Shown: positions 26,240 to 41,326, numbered from the stretch's first letter. The stretch is DNA of 64,000 nucleotides from Panulirus ornatus (GCF_036320965.1 NC_092238.1:58908290-58972289); one strand, 5' to 3'. Numbers and translations are program-made. The notes: generated by a model not told the origin, from the letters alone.

Positions 26240-26890
26240 TTTTGCTTTGTCGCTGTCTCCGCGTTTGCAATGGTAGTGCAAGGAAACAGACGAAAAAAAT
26301 GGCCCACCCACCCCCATTACACATGTATTTACATACACGTCACACACGCAAATATACATACCTATACATCTCAAATGTACACATATATACACAACACAGA
26401 CACATACATGTATACCCATGCACACAATCACCTGTCTGCCTTTATTCATTCCCATCGCCACCTCGCCACACAAGGAATACCATCCCCTCCCCCCTATGTT
26501 TTTGCGTGGGTAGCACCACGAACAGACAACAAGGCCCCTTTCGTTCACACTTGTCTCTAGCTGTCATGCAATAAAGCCCGAAACCACAGCTCCCTTTCAC
26601 ACATCCAGGCCCCACACAACTTCCATGGTTTACCCCAGACACTTCACATGCCTGATTCAATCCACTGACAGCACGTCGACCCCGGTATTACCACATCGAT
26701 CCAATTCACTCTATTCCTTGCCGCCTTTCACCCTCCTGCATGTTTTGGCCCCGATCACTCAAAATCTTTTTCACTCAATCTTTCCACCTCCAATTTGGTC
26801 TCCACTTCTCTTCGTTCCCTCCACCTCCGACACATATATCCTCTTGGTCAATCTTTCCTCACTCATTCTCTCCATGTGCCCAAAAAAACC
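26240..26890 (-). mobile_element. LINE 3' end, minus strand (duplicate of 20555-21218)
   Basis: Long tail and ORF C-terminus in the same order as the first unit, with the shared variant AACAGACAACAA and frequent single-base gaps. Ends at AACCATTTTCAT. Confidence 0.85.
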
Positions 26891-26940
26891 ATTTTCATAT
26901 AAATATATTATATATATTATTATATATATTATATATTTTA

Positions 26941-27175
26941 TTACTATTCGCCATTTCCCGCGTTTGCGAGGGGTAGCGTTAAGAATAGAGGACTGGGCCT
27001 CAGAGGGAAATCCCATCTGGCCCCCCTCTACGTTCCTTCCTTTGGAAAATAAAAAAAAAAAAAAAAGACAGAGAGGGGAGGATTTCCAGCCACCCGCTCC
27101 CTCCCCTTTTAATCGCTTCTACGACACGCAGGGAATACGTGGGAGTATTCCTTTCTCCCCTAATCCCCAGGGAAT
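26941..27175 (-). mobile_element. LINE-derived SINE
   Basis: On the minus strand it begins CCCTGGGGATTAGGGGAGAA, includes a GTCGTAGAAGCGATTAAAA core and a T-rich middle, and ends with CTCGCAAACGCGGGAAATGG CGAATAG. It is present only in the second duplication unit, so it was inserted there or lost from the first. Confidence 0.85.
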
Positions 27176-27205
27176 AATATATTTATTTATATTTTATATA
27201 TATAT

Positions 27206-27238
<33 letters not shown>
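27176..27238. repeat. Interrupted AT repeat
   Basis: A degenerate AT/ATTT tract between the SINE and PLE copy 2. It is much shorter than the matching array at 21219-21474. Confidence 0.85.
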
Positions 27239-27240
<2 letters not shown>

Positions 27241-27272
27241 GGAAAAAATACTAGACACTAGATAAAGATTCC

Positions 27273-28139
27273 TTGTGTGCATTAGGCTATGGTTTAAGTT
27301 TTGTATGCTCTAGCACAGAAGCCAGCTGTGTTGATGTCACAAAGTCTTTTTGTAATTTAGAAAAATACAGGAATCTAAGGAATAATGATATTAATATCTG
27401 TAAGGGTTTAGTGTATGCCAGTTTGTCAAAACCAGTGGAAGCTAATTGCCCTAAAAGATTCATAAGAGCTATTAACACCTTAAAAAAAGACAAGGATATA
27501 CATATTACTAAAGCAGATAAGGCTAACACTGTTGTGATTTTAGACAAAAGTAACTATTTATCTAAAATGAATGATCATCTAAATGATAACACAACATATT
27601 CTAAACTTAGTAAAAATCCCTTAGAAGCAGTTAATTCTCACTTCAATAAAAAAATGAAATTGTTGGTGAAACTTAAAATTTCTCTTATCAAAAATTTGTC
27701 ATCTTTGTCCACTTCCTTGCCATATATGTATGGACTCATCAAAACACATAAACAGAATTTTCCAGCAAGACCTATAATGAGTTCAGTAGGTTCCATCACA
27801 TATATATTCTCAAAATGGTTAGTTTCCTTATTAAGCCCTTTAGTGGGTAAGGTATCAAATTCTAATATCATGAACAATGTAAATTTAGTCAACAAGATAA
27901 ACAATATCAATGATAATTTTGATTTCAAACTAGTTAGCTTTGAGGTTTCCTCACTTTTCACTAAAGTTCCACTTGATGACCTTTTAGAATATCTATTTGA
28001 TGTCTTGGATGATATTCATTTACCTGTTTCAAAGTCTAATTTCATTGAACTGATAAAATTGTGTATAAAAGATTGTGTATTTCAATTCATTGGAGATTAT
28101 TATGATAAAAAATTTGGTATGGCAATGGGTACTAAGTAA
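27273..28139 (+). pseudogene. PLE reverse transcriptase, N-terminal part
   Basis: A frame of 288 codons with NDINICKGLVYASLSKPV (missing from copy 1), HITKADKANTVV, PYMYGLIKTHK, PARPIMSSVGS, motif A LVSFEVSSLFTKVP and FGMAMG. It terminates two codons after motif B starts because of a 17-bp deletion. Internal ATG; the native N terminus is absent. Confidence 0.87.
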
Positions 28140-28788
28140 TCTTTATATGGAATTTTTTGAAACAAAATTACTAAAGGATATCTTACCTTCTAATGCAATT
28201 TGGTTTAGGTATGTAGATGATGTTCTTTGTGTTTGGCCAACAAATGAAAATTTACAAATATTTCTCCCCTTACTTAACAATATAGTACCTTCCATCAAAT
28301 TTACCGTAGGAAATGAAAATAATTGTATGTTACCATTTTTAGATTGCAAGATCCATAGACAAGGAAACAAGTTTAAGTTTAGCATATACAGAAAACCCAC
28401 CATTGTATGCTCATATATCCTTTATTACTCATCTCAACATGACAGAGTTAAATTACCATCATTTCAATCTATGTTCCTTAGGGCATTACGTATTTGCAGT
28501 CCAGAGTTTATTGATCATGAGTTTGAGAAGATATATTCTATTGGATCTAAGTTAAAGCACCCTAGATCTTTCATTGATAAATACCTTAAGTTAGCAAAGA
28601 AATCATTTGATAGAGATGAGCCCAAACCTCCCATTGACACCAAGAATCTTTTAGTTCTCCCTTTTAATAATAATTTGACATTGCTTCCCATGTTGCTTAA
28701 ATCCTTTAATGTAAATGTTGCCTTTAGCAACAATAATACTATAAATAATATCTTAATCAGGAATTCACCAGAAAATTCTCGTGGTTGA
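28135..28788 (+). pseudogene. PLE reverse transcriptase, C-terminal part
   Basis: Resumes at LSNLYMEFFE, then FRYVDDVLCVWP (motif C), LPFLDCKIHRQ, YSSQHDRVK and FEKIYSIGSKLKHP to a TGA where the nuclease domain begins. The PFSPV part of motif B is deleted, which would disable the polymerase even if the frame were continuous. Confidence 0.87.
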
Positions 28789-28965
28789 ATCTATAAAGTG
28801 CCTTGTGGGAAGTGTGATAAATTTTATGTTGGTCAGACTGGTAAGGATTTTTCCGTTAGACTTAAGCAACATGAATATAGTATACGAACGGGACAAGAAT
28901 CAAATGCCTTGTTTCATCATGTTAAAATCTATGATTATTGTATTGACTGGAGTAATTAGAATTAT
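28789..28965 (+). pseudogene. PLE GIY-YIG endonuclease domain
   Basis: Reads IYKVPCGKCDKFYVGQTG and VRLKQHEYSIRTGQESNAL. It is nearly identical to copy 1 and separated from the RT by the same stop. The domain runs into a frame break near 28960. Confidence 0.85.
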
Positions 28966-29204
28966 TAACTCTAATTCTATTACGAAGAGAAATATCATTG
29001 AATCTTCTATTATTAAATAAACAAAGAATTATAATCTTAATATTAGTGATGGTCTATACAAATTAGATTACTTTATTGTTGATAAGATTTGTAAAATAAT
29101 AGGTTTATGGACGCTAGTTGTATGTTTTGGACAATCACATGTTTACCAAGTAGCGTCCTAGCTTTGTCTCTTCGATGTATATCAACTGACTGTTATATTT
29201 CTCT

Positions 29205-29262
29205 TGTGTGTCTCCCCTGATGATGTGATTATTACACGAAAGTGCACTTGGAAACGTTTCGC
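29205..29262 (+). ncRNA. Hammerhead-like ribozyme motif, PLE copy 2 (most complete)
   Basis: CTGATGA (29217-29223), stem II GTG/CAC with an extra U, GAAA (29238-29241) and self-complementary stem III AGTGCACT (29241-29248). T29249 is the candidate cleavage base. GGAAACG follows and can pair in part with the upstream CTCCC as stem I. The invariant core bases are all present. The bulged U at the base of stem II and an imperfect stem I make activity uncertain. Confidence 0.65.
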
Positions 29263-29288
29263 GTTTTATTTTCCCCGTGGAGTCATGG

Positions 29289-29290
<2 letters not shown>

Positions 29291-29382
<92 letters not shown>
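29291..29382. repeat. (AT)n microsatellite
   Basis: About 90 bp of AT repeats between PLE copy 2 and a LINE tail, parallel to 23451-23543. Confidence 0.97.
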
Positions 29383-32196
29383 TTATTTGCTTTGTCGCTG
29401 TCTCCCGCGTTTGCGAGGTAGCGCAAGGAAACAGACGAAAGAAATGGCCCAACCCACCCCCACACACATGTATATACACACACGTCCACACACGCAAATA
29501 TACATGCCTATACATCTCAATGTACACATATATATTACACACACAGACACATACATATATACCCATGCACACAATTCACACTGTCTGCCTTTATTCATTC
29601 CCATCCCCACCTCGCCACACATGGAATACCATCCCCCCCCCCTCATGTGTGCGAGGTAGCGCTAGGAAAATACAACAAAGGCCTCATTCGTTCACACTCA
29701 GTCCCTAGCTGTCATGCAATAATGCCCGAAACCACAGTTCCCTTTCCACATCCAGGCCCCACACAACATTCCATGGTTTACCCCAGACGCTTCACATGCC
29801 CTGATTCAATCCACTGACAGCCCGTCAATCCCGGTATACCACATCGATCCAATTCACTCTATTCCTTGCCCGCCTTTCACCCTCCTGCATGTTCAGGCCC
29901 CGATCACTCAAAATCTTTTTCACTCCATCTTTCTACCTCATATTTGGTCTCCCACTTTTCGTTTCCTCCACCTCCGACACATATATCCTCTTGGTCAATC
30001 TTTCCTCACTCATTCTCTCCATGTGCCCAAACCACCTCAAAACACCCTCTTGTGCTCTCTCAACCACGTTCTTTTTATTTCCACACATCTCTCTTACCCT
30101 TACATTACTTACTCGATCAAACCACCTCACACCACACATTGTCCTCAAACATCTCATTCCCAGCACATCCACCCTCCTGCGCACAACTCTATCCATAGCC
30201 CACGCCTCGCAACCATACAACATTGTTGGAACCAGTATTCCTTCAAACATAACCATTTTTGCTTTCCGAGATAATGTTCTCGACTTCCACACATTCTTCA
30301 AGGCTCCCAGGATTTTCGCCCCCTCCCCCACTCTATGATTCACTTCCGCTTCCATGGTTCCATCCGCTGACAGATCCACTCCCAGATATCTAAAACACTC
30401 TACTTCCTCCAGCTTTTCTCCATTCAAACTTACCTCCCAATTGACTTGACCCTCAACCCTACTGTACCTAATAACCTTGCTCTTATTCACATTCAGTCTT
30501 AACTTTCTTCTTTCACATACTTTACCAAACTCAGTCACCAGCTTCTGCAGTTTCTCACATGAATCAGCCACCAGCGCTGTATCATCAGTGAACAACAACT
30601 GACTCACTTCCCAAGCTCTCTCATCCCCAACAGACTGTGTACTTGCCCCTCTTTCCAAAACTCTTGCATTCACCTCCCTAACAACCCCATCCATAAACAA
30701 ATTAAAAACCCATGGAGACATCACACACCCCTGCCGCAAACCTGCATTTACTGAGAACCAATCACTTTAATCTCTTCCTACACGTACACATGCCTTACAT
30801 CCTCGATAAAAACTTTTCACTGCTTCTAACAACTTGCTACTCACACCATAAATTCTTAATACCTTCCACAGAGTATCTCTATCAACTCTATCATATGCCT
30901 TCTCCAGATCCAGAAATGCTATATACAAATTCATTTGCTTTTCTAAGTATTTCTCACATACATTCATCAAAGCAAACACCTGATCCACACATCCTCTACC
31001 TCTTCTGAAACTACACTACTCTTCCCCAATCTGATGCTCTGTACATGCCTTCACCCTCTCAATCAATACCCTCCCATATAATTTACCAGGAATACTCAAC
31101 AAACTTATACCTCTGTAATTTGAGCACTCACTCTTATCCCCTTTGCCTTTGTACAATGGCACTATGCACGCATTCCTCCAATCCTCAGGCACCTTACCAT
31201 GAGTCATACATACATTAAATAACCTTACCAACCAGTCAAAAATACAGTACCCCCCCTTTTTTAATAAATTCCACTGCAATACCATCCAAACCTGCGGCCT
31301 TGAAGGCTTTCATCTTCCGCAAAGCTTTTACTACCTCTTCTCTGTTTACCAAATCATTTTCCCCAACCCTCTCACTTTGCACACCACCTCGACTAAGACA
31401 CCCTATATCTGCCACTCTATCATCAAACACATTCAACAAACCTTCAAAATACTCACTCCATCTCCTTCTCACATCACCACTACTTGTTATCACCTCCCCA
31501 TTAGCGTCCTTCACTCAAGTTCCCATTTGCTCCCTTGTCTTACGCACTTTATTTACCTCCTTCCAGAACATCTTTTTATTCTCCCTAAAATTTAATGATA
31601 CTCTCTCACCCCAACTCTCATTTGCCCTCTTTTTCACCTCTTGCACCTTTCTCTTGACCTCCTGTCTCTTTCTTTTATACATCTTCCACTCAATTACATT
31701 CTTTCCCTGCAAAATTGTCCAAATGCCTCTCCCTTCTCTTTCACTAATAATCTTACCTCTTCATCCCACCACTCACTACCCTTTCTAATCAACCCACCTC
31801 CCACGCTTCTCATGCCACATGCATCTTTTGCGCAATCCATCACTGCTTCCCTAAATACATCCCATTCCTCCGCCAGTCCCCTTACTTCCATTGTTTTCAC
31901 CTTTTTCCATTCTGTACTCAGTCTCTCCTGGTACTTCCTCACACAAGTCTCCTTCCCAAGCTCACTTACTCTCACCACCCTCTTCACCCCAACATTCACT
32001 CTTCTTTTGTGAAAACCCATACAAATCTTCACCTTAGCCTCCACAAGATAATGATCAGACATCCCTCCAGTTGCACCTCTCAGCACATTTACATCCAAAA
32101 GTCTCTCTTTCGCGCGCCTGTCAATTAACACGTAATTCAATAACGCTCTGTGGCCATCTCTCCTACTTACATACGTATTACTTATGTATATCTCGC
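29383..32196 (-). mobile_element. RTE-like LINE, long tail to EN, cut by an assembly gap
   Basis: Minus strand. Tail 29383-29828, C-terminus and RT 29829-31260, linker 31260-32040, C-terminal EN (LNYVLIDRRAKERLLDVNV, MSDHYLVEAKVK) up to the gap. Open pieces: 29933-30739 (motif B to C-terminus), 30767-30988 (motif A), 31016-31285 and 31236-31514. Stops and shifts separate them, and in motif C FADD has become FTDD near 30590. The rest of EN would lie in the gap. Confidence 0.88.
29933..30739 (-). pseudogene. LINE RT palm/thumb and C-terminal domain fragment
   Basis: 268 codons from MRQGCVMSPWVFNLFMDGVV (motif B) through LLFTDDTALVADS (motif C with F-T-D-D), [31 protein letters not shown] and [12 protein letters not shown]. 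It starts at an internal methionine. Fingers and motif A are in another frame upstream. Confidence 0.82.
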
Positions 32197-32296
32197 NNNN
32201 NNNNNNNNNNNNNNNNNNNNNNNNNNNNNNNNNNNNNNNNNNNNNNNNNNNNNNNNNNNNNNNNNNNNNNNNNNNNNNNNNNNNNNNNNNNNNNNN
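32197..32296. other. Assembly gap (100 N)
   Basis: Exactly 100 Ns, the usual placeholder for a gap of unknown size. A minus-strand LINE lies to the left and a plus-strand LINE 3' end to the right. Confidence 0.99.
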
Positions 32297-32615
32297 GAGA
32301 AGAGGGAGACCAAATTGGTGGTGGAAAGATGGAGTGAAAAAGATTTTATGTGATCGGGGCCTGAACATTCAGGAGGGTGAAAGGAGGGCAAGGAATAGAG
32401 TGAATTGGAGCGATGTGGTATACCGGGGTTGACGTGCTGTCAGTGGATTGAATCAAGGCATGTGAAGCGTCTGGGGTAAACCATGGAAAGCTGTGTAGCT
32501 ATGTATATTTGCGTGTGTGGACGTATGTATATACATGTGTATAGGGGTGTGTTGGGCCATTTCTCTTGTCTGTTTCCTTGCGCTACCTCGCAAACGCGGG
32601 AGACAGCGACAAAGC

Positions 32616-32630
<15 letters not shown>
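32297..32630 (+). mobile_element. RTE-like LINE 3' end (short tail)
   Basis: ORF end from [17 protein letters not shown] to VVYRG-stop (near 32434), then the short 3' UTR with TTGGGCCATTTCTCTTGTCT and CGCTACCTCGCAAACGCGGG, ending in an A-rich stretch and AT repeats. Confidence 0.87.
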
Positions 32631-33460
<830 letters not shown>

Positions 33461-33463
33461 TTT

Positions 33464-36400
33464 ATCTCTTTTGCTTTGTCGCTGTCTCCCCCGTTAGCGA
33501 GGTAGCGCAAGGAAAAAGACGAAAGAAATGGCCCAACCCACCCAGATAGACATGTATATACATACACGTCCACACACTCAAATATACATACCTCCACACC
33601 TCAACGTATACATATATATACACACACAGACATATACATATATACACATGTCCATAATTCATACTGTCTGTCCTTATTCATTCCCATCGCCACCCCGCCA
33701 CACCTGAAATAACAACCCCCTCTCCCGAAATGTGCGCGAGGTAGCGCTAGGAAAAGACAACAAAGGCCACATTCGTTCACACTCAGTCTCTAGCTGTCAT
33801 GTAATAATGCACCAAAACCACAGATCCCTTTCCACATCCATGCCCCACAGAACTTTTCATGGTTTACCCCAGAGGCTTCACATGCTCTGGTTCAATCCAT
33901 TAACAGCACGTCGACTCCGGTATACCACATCGTTTCAATTCACTCTATTCCTTGCCCTCCTTTCACCCTCCTGCATGTTCAGGCCCCGATCACTCAAAAT
34001 CTTTTCCACTCCATCGTTCCACCTTCAATTTGGTCTCCCACTTCTCCTCATTCCCTCCACCTCTGACACATTTATCCTCTTAGTCAATCTTTCCTCACTC
34101 ATTATCTCCATGTGACAAAACCATTTCAAAACACCATCTTCTACTCTCTCAACCACACTCTTTTTATTAGCACACATCTCTCTTACCTTATTAGTACTTA
34201 ATCGATGAAACCATCTCAGACCATATATTGTCCTCAAGCATCTCATTTCCAGCACATCCACCCTCCTGCGCACAACTCTATCCATAGCCCACACCTCGCA
34301 ACCATACAACATTGTTGGAACTACTATTCCTTCAAACATACCCATTTTTGCTTTCCGAGATAATGTTCCCGACTTCCACACATTCTTCAAGGCTCCCAGG
34401 ATTTTCGCCCCCTCCCCCCACCCTATGATTCACTTCCGCTTCCATGGTTACATCCGCTGCCAAATCCACTCCCAGATATCCAAAAAACTTCACTTCCTCC
34501 ATTCAAGCTCACCTCCCAATTGACTTGACCCTCAACCCTACTGTACCCAATAACCTTGCTCTTATTCACATTTACTCTCGACGTTCTTCTGTCACACACT
34601 TTACCAAACTCAGTCACCAGCTTCTCCAGTTTCTCACATTACTCAGCCACCAGCGCTGTATCATCAGCGAACGACAACTGACGTACTTCCCAAGCTCTCA
34701 TCCACAACAGACCGCATACTTGCCCCTCTTTCCAAAACTCTTGCATTCATCTCCGTAACAACCCCTTCCATAAACAAATTAAACAACCATGGAGACATCA
34801 CACACCCCTGCCGCAGACCTATATTCACTGAGAACCAATCACTTTCCTCTCTTCCTACACGTACACAGGCCTGACATCCTCGATAAAGATTTTTCACTGC
34901 TTCTAACAACTTGTCTCCCACAACATATACTCTTAATACCTTCCACAGAGCATCTCTATCAACTCTATCATATGTGTTCTATAGATCCATAAATGATACA
35001 TACAAATCCATTTGCTTTTCTAAGTATTTCTCACATACATTCTTCAAAGTAAACACCTGATCCACACATCCCCTACCACTTCTGAAACCACACTGCTCTT
35101 CCACAGTCTGATGCTTTGTACATGCCTTCACCCTGTCAATCTATACCCTCCCATATAATTTACCAGGAATACTCAACAAACTTATACCTCTGTAATTGGA
35201 GCACTCACTCTTATCCCCTTTGCCTTTGTAGAATGGCACTATGCAGGCATTCCGCCAATCCTCAGGCACCTCACCATGAATAATACATACATTGAATAGC
35301 CTTACCAACAAGTCAACAATACAGTCACCATCTTTTTTAATAAATTCCACTGCATTACCATCCAAACCCGCTGCCTTGCCGGCTTTCATCTTCCGCAATG
35401 CTTTTACTACATCTTCTCTGTTTACCAAATCATACCCTATATCTGCAACTATATCATCAAACAGATTCAAGAAATCTTCAAAATACTCAATCCATCTCCT
35501 TCTCACATCACCATTACTTCCTATCACCTCCCATTAGCCCCCTTCACTGAAGTTCTCATTTGTTCCCTTGTCTTACGCACTTTATTTACCTCCTTCGAAA
35601 AAATCTTTTTATCCTCCCTAAAATTTAATGATACTCTCTCACCCCATTTCTCATTTGCGCTCTTTTTTTCTCCTCTTGCACCTTTCACTTGAGCTCCTAC
35701 CTCTTTTTTTTATACATCCGCCACTCATTTGCATTATTGCCCGAGAAAAATCGTCGAAATACCTCTTTCTTCTCTTTTGCTAATAATCTTACTTCTTCAT
35801 CCCACCACTCACAACCCTTTCTAATCTGCCCACCTCCCACGCTTCTCATGCCACAAGCATTTTTTGCGCAAGCCATCACTGTTTCCCTAAATGCCTCGCA
35901 TTCCTCCCCCACTCCCGTTACCTCCTTTTTTCTCACCTTTTACCATTCTGTACTCAATCTCTCCTGTTACTTCCTCACACTAGTCTCGTTCCCAAGTTCA
36001 CTTACTCTCACATTTCTCTTCACCCCAACATTCCCTCTTCTTTTCTGAAGATCTCTACAAATCTTAACCTTCGCCTCCACAATATAATGATCACACATCC
36101 CTCCTGTTGGACCTCTTAGCACATTAACATCCAAAAGTCTCTATTTCGCGCGCCTATCAATTAACACGTAATCCAGTAACGCTCTATGGCCATCTCTCCT
36201 ACTTACATACGTATACTTATGTATATCTCGCTTTTTAAACCAGGTATTCCCTATCACCCGTCCTTTTTCAGCATGTAAATCTACAAGCTCTTCACCATTT
36301 CCATTTACGACACTGAACACCCCATGTATACCAATTATTCCCTCAAATGCCACGTTACTCACCTTTGCTTTCAAATCACCCATCACTATAACCCGGTCTC

Positions 36401-36974
36401 GTGCATCAAAACCACTAACACACTCATTCAGCTGTTCCTAGAACACTTGCCTCTCATGATCTTTCTTCTCATGCCCAGGTGCATATGCACCAACACTCAC
36501 CCATCTCTCTGCATCAACTATCAGTTTTACCCATATCAATTAAGAGTTTACTTTCTTACACTCTATCACATACTCCCACCACTCCTGTTTCAGGAGTAGT
36601 GCCACTCCTTCCCTTGCTCTTGTCCCCTCACTAATCCCTAACTTTACTTCCAAAAAATTCCCAAACCACTCTTCCCCTTTGCCCTTGAGCTTCGTTTTAG
36701 TCAGAGCCAACGAATCCAGGTTCCTTTCCTCAAACATGCTACATATCTCTCCTTTTTCTTCATCTTGGTTACATCCACACACGTTTAGACACACAAGTCT
36801 AAGCCTTCGAGGAGGAAGAGCACTCCCCTCGTGACTTTTTTTCTGTTTCCCCTTTTTGAAAGTAAAAATACAAGGAGGGGAGGGTTTTTAGCTCTCCGCT
36901 CCCTTCCTCTTTAGTCGCCTTCTATGACACGTTAGAAATGCGTGGGAAGTATTTTTTCTCCACTATCCCCAGGG

Positions 36975-36977
<3 letters not shown>
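33464..36977 (-). mobile_element. Full-length RTE-like LINE (long tail), degraded ORF
   Basis: The only copy here with both ends. On the minus strand: 5' UTR (36977-36790, with CCCTGGGGATAGTGGAG and the GTCATAGAAGGCGACTAAA core), EN (36790-36060; LNVCGCNQ, GAYAPGHEK, VIVMGDLKAKV), linker, RT (35330 to about 34400; GDDTALV-like motif C), C-terminal domain, and long 3' UTR (33900-33464). About 3.5 kb with one ORF and no ORF1, as expected for RTE elements. Many stops are visible, for example in VNS*LIW, VF*EQL and RRAK*RLL. In GDLNA the asparagine of the catalytic pair is changed to K. Confidence 0.88.

Positions 36978-37040
<63 letters not shown>
36978..37040. repeat. (AT)n microsatellite
   Basis: About 63 bp of AT repeats at the 5' end of the full-length LINE. 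Confidence 0.95.
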
Positions 37041-37048
<8 letters not shown>

Positions 37049-37167
37049 TTTCCCAAAAGAGGGAACAGAGAAGGGGCCCAGGTGAGGATATTCCCTCGAG
37101 GGCCCAGTCCTCTGTTCTCAACGCTACCTCGCTAATGCGGGAAATGGCGAATAGTATGAAAGAAAAA
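37041..37167 (+). mobile_element. SINE 3' half
   Basis: Starts in the T-rich middle (TTTTTCCCAAAAGAGGGAAC), then GAGGATATTCCCTCGAGGGC and ACGCTACCTCGCTAATGCGG to GCGAATAGTATGAAA. The 5' half with the GTCGTAG core is absent. Confidence 0.85.
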
Positions 37168-37435
<268 letters not shown>

Positions 37436-37441
37436 TTTTTT

Positions 37442-37666
37442 CATACTATTTGCCATTTCCCGCGTTAGCGAGGTAGCATTAACAACAGAGAACTGGGCCT
37501 TAGAGAGAATATCCTCACCTGACCCCCTTCTCTGTTCCTTCTTTTGGAAAATTAAAAAAAACAAGAAAGGGGAGGATTTCCAGCCACCCGCTCCCTCCCC
37601 TTTTAGTCGCCTTCTACGACACGCAGGGAATACGTGGGAAGTATTCTTTCTCCCCTATCCCCAGGG

Positions 37667-37671
<5 letters not shown>
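37442..37671 (-). mobile_element. LINE-derived SINE
   Basis: A complete copy of about 230 bp on the minus strand: CCCTGGGGATAGGGGAGAAA, GTCGTAGAAGGCGACTAAAA, then the second half, ending CGGGAAATGGCAAATAGTAT. Confidence 0.9.

Positions 37672-37716
<45 letters not shown>
37672..37716. repeat. (AT)n microsatellite
   Basis: About 45 bp of AT between the SINE 5' end and a LINE EN fragment. Confidence 0.93.
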
Positions 37717-37719
<3 letters not shown>

Positions 37720-38900
37720 GGATGTTTTGGCTCTGAGTGAAACGAAGCTCAAGGGTAAAGGGGAAGATTGGTTGGGAAATGTCTTGGGTGTAAAGTCATG
37801 GGTTAGTGAGAGGCCAAGAGCAAGGGAAGGAATAGCAGTACTCCTGAAACAGGAGTTGTGGGAGCATGTGACAGAATGTAAGAGAGTAAATTCTCTATTA
37901 ATATGGGTAAAACTGATAGTTGATGGAGAGAGATGGGTGATTATTGGTGCATATGCACCTGGGCATGAGAAGAAAGATCATGAGAGACAAGTGTTCTAGG
38001 AGCAGCTGAATGAGTGTGTTAGTGGTTTTGATGCACGAGATCGGGTTATAGTGATGGGTGATTTGAAAGCAAAGGTGAGTAACGTGGCATTTGAGGGAAT
38101 AATTGGTATACATGGGGTGTTCAGTGTCGTAAATGGAAATGGTGAAGAGCTTGTAGATTTACATGTTATGTAAGTAGGAGAGATGGCCAGAGAGCGTTAT
38201 TTAATTACGTGTTAATTGACAGGCGCGCGAAAGAGAGGCTTTTGGATGTTAATGTGCTGACAGGTGCAACTGGAGGGATGTCTGATCATTATCTTGTGGA
38301 GGCTAAGGTGAAGATTTGTTTGGGTTTTCAGAAAAGAAGGACGAATGTTGGGGTGAAGAGGGTGGTGAGAGTAAGTGAGCTTGGGAAGGAGACTTGTGCG
38401 AGGAAGTACCAGGAGAGACTGAGTACATAATAAAAAAAGGTGAGAACAATGGAAGTAAGGGGAGTGGGGGAGGAATGGGATGTATTTAGGGAAACAGTGA
38501 TGGATTGCGCAAAAGATGCTTGTGGCATGAGAAGAGTGAGAGGTGGGTTGATTAGAAAGGGTAGTGAGTGGTGAGATGAAGAAGTAAGATTGTTAGTGAA
38601 AGAGAAGATAGAGGCATTTGGACGATTTTTGCAGGGAAAAAATGCAATTGAGTGGGAGATGTATAAAAGAAAGAGAAAGGAGGTCAAGTGAAAGGTGCAA
38701 GAGGTGAAAAAGAGGGCAAATGAGAGTTGGGATGAGAGAGAATTATAAAATTTTAGGGAAGATAAAAAGATGTTATGGAAGGAGGTAATCAAATGCGTAA
38801 GACAAGGGAGCAAATGGGAACTTCAGTGAAGGGCGCAAATGGGGAGGTGATAACAAGTAGTGGTGATACGAGAAGGAGATGGAGTGAGTATTTGAAGGTT
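37717..38900 (+). mobile_element. RTE-like LINE EN and linker fragment, cut by a gap
   Basis: Reads DVLALSETKLKGKGEDW (EN catalytic E), WVIIGAYAPGHEKKD, VIVMGDLKAKVSN, then after a deletion VLIDRRAKERLLDVNV, GMSDHYLVEAKVK and the linker. Stops occur near 37997, 38170 and 38428. Open pieces: 37717-37999 and 38209-38430. The RT, if present, would lie in the gap, but the right flank is unrelated unique DNA. Confidence 0.86.
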
Positions 38901-39000
38901 NNNNNNNNNNNNNNNNNNNNNNNNNNNNNNNNNNNNNNNNNNNNNNNNNNNNNNNNNNNNNNNNNNNNNNNNNNNNNNNNNNNNNNNNNNNNNNNNNNNN
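38901..39000. other. Assembly gap (100 N)
   Basis: 100 Ns placed inside the linker of a plus-strand LINE. The sequence after the gap is not LINE. Confidence 0.99.

Positions 39001-41070
<2,070 letters not shown>

Positions 41071-41132
<62 letters not shown>
41071..41132. repeat. (CT)n microsatellite
   Basis: About 60 bp of pure CT repeats. Confidence 0.97.
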
Positions 41133-41135
<3 letters not shown>

Positions 41136-41323
41136 ACATGATACTTGGACCAGCCTGCTAGCATTCAGTCCATATATACAGTCTTTCTACTGTATTTCGC
41201 ATCAAAACGCTGACAACATGGAACTTGCCCGACTAATTAATCGTAATTCTAAATTTTTTGCAGTGAGCGTTACGCACTATCCTTACCTCTTGACAAAATC
41301 TCGTCGAAATTTCTACTAAGCCA

Positions 41324-41326
<3 letters not shown>

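Larger units (their letters stand above)
27239..29290 (+). mobile_element. Penelope-like element, copy 2
   Basis: The best-preserved PLE in the window. Same 5' truncation point, domain order and 3' flank as copy 1, consistent with duplication of one insertion. It keeps the segment after KSFCN that copy 1 lost, but has a 17-bp deletion in RT motif B (after MAMG, near 28131) that shifts the frame. It shares the TGA before the GIY-YIG domain (28786-28788). Confidence 0.92.

Noticed and set aside
31694..32368. 224-codon frame
   Set aside because: Passes through 100 Ns. The readable part before the gap is the LINE linker and EN already annotated.
33464..36977. Possible telomerase or host reverse transcriptase
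   Set aside because: The APE-type endonuclease fused upstream and the repeated truncated copies identify a non-LTR retrotransposon.
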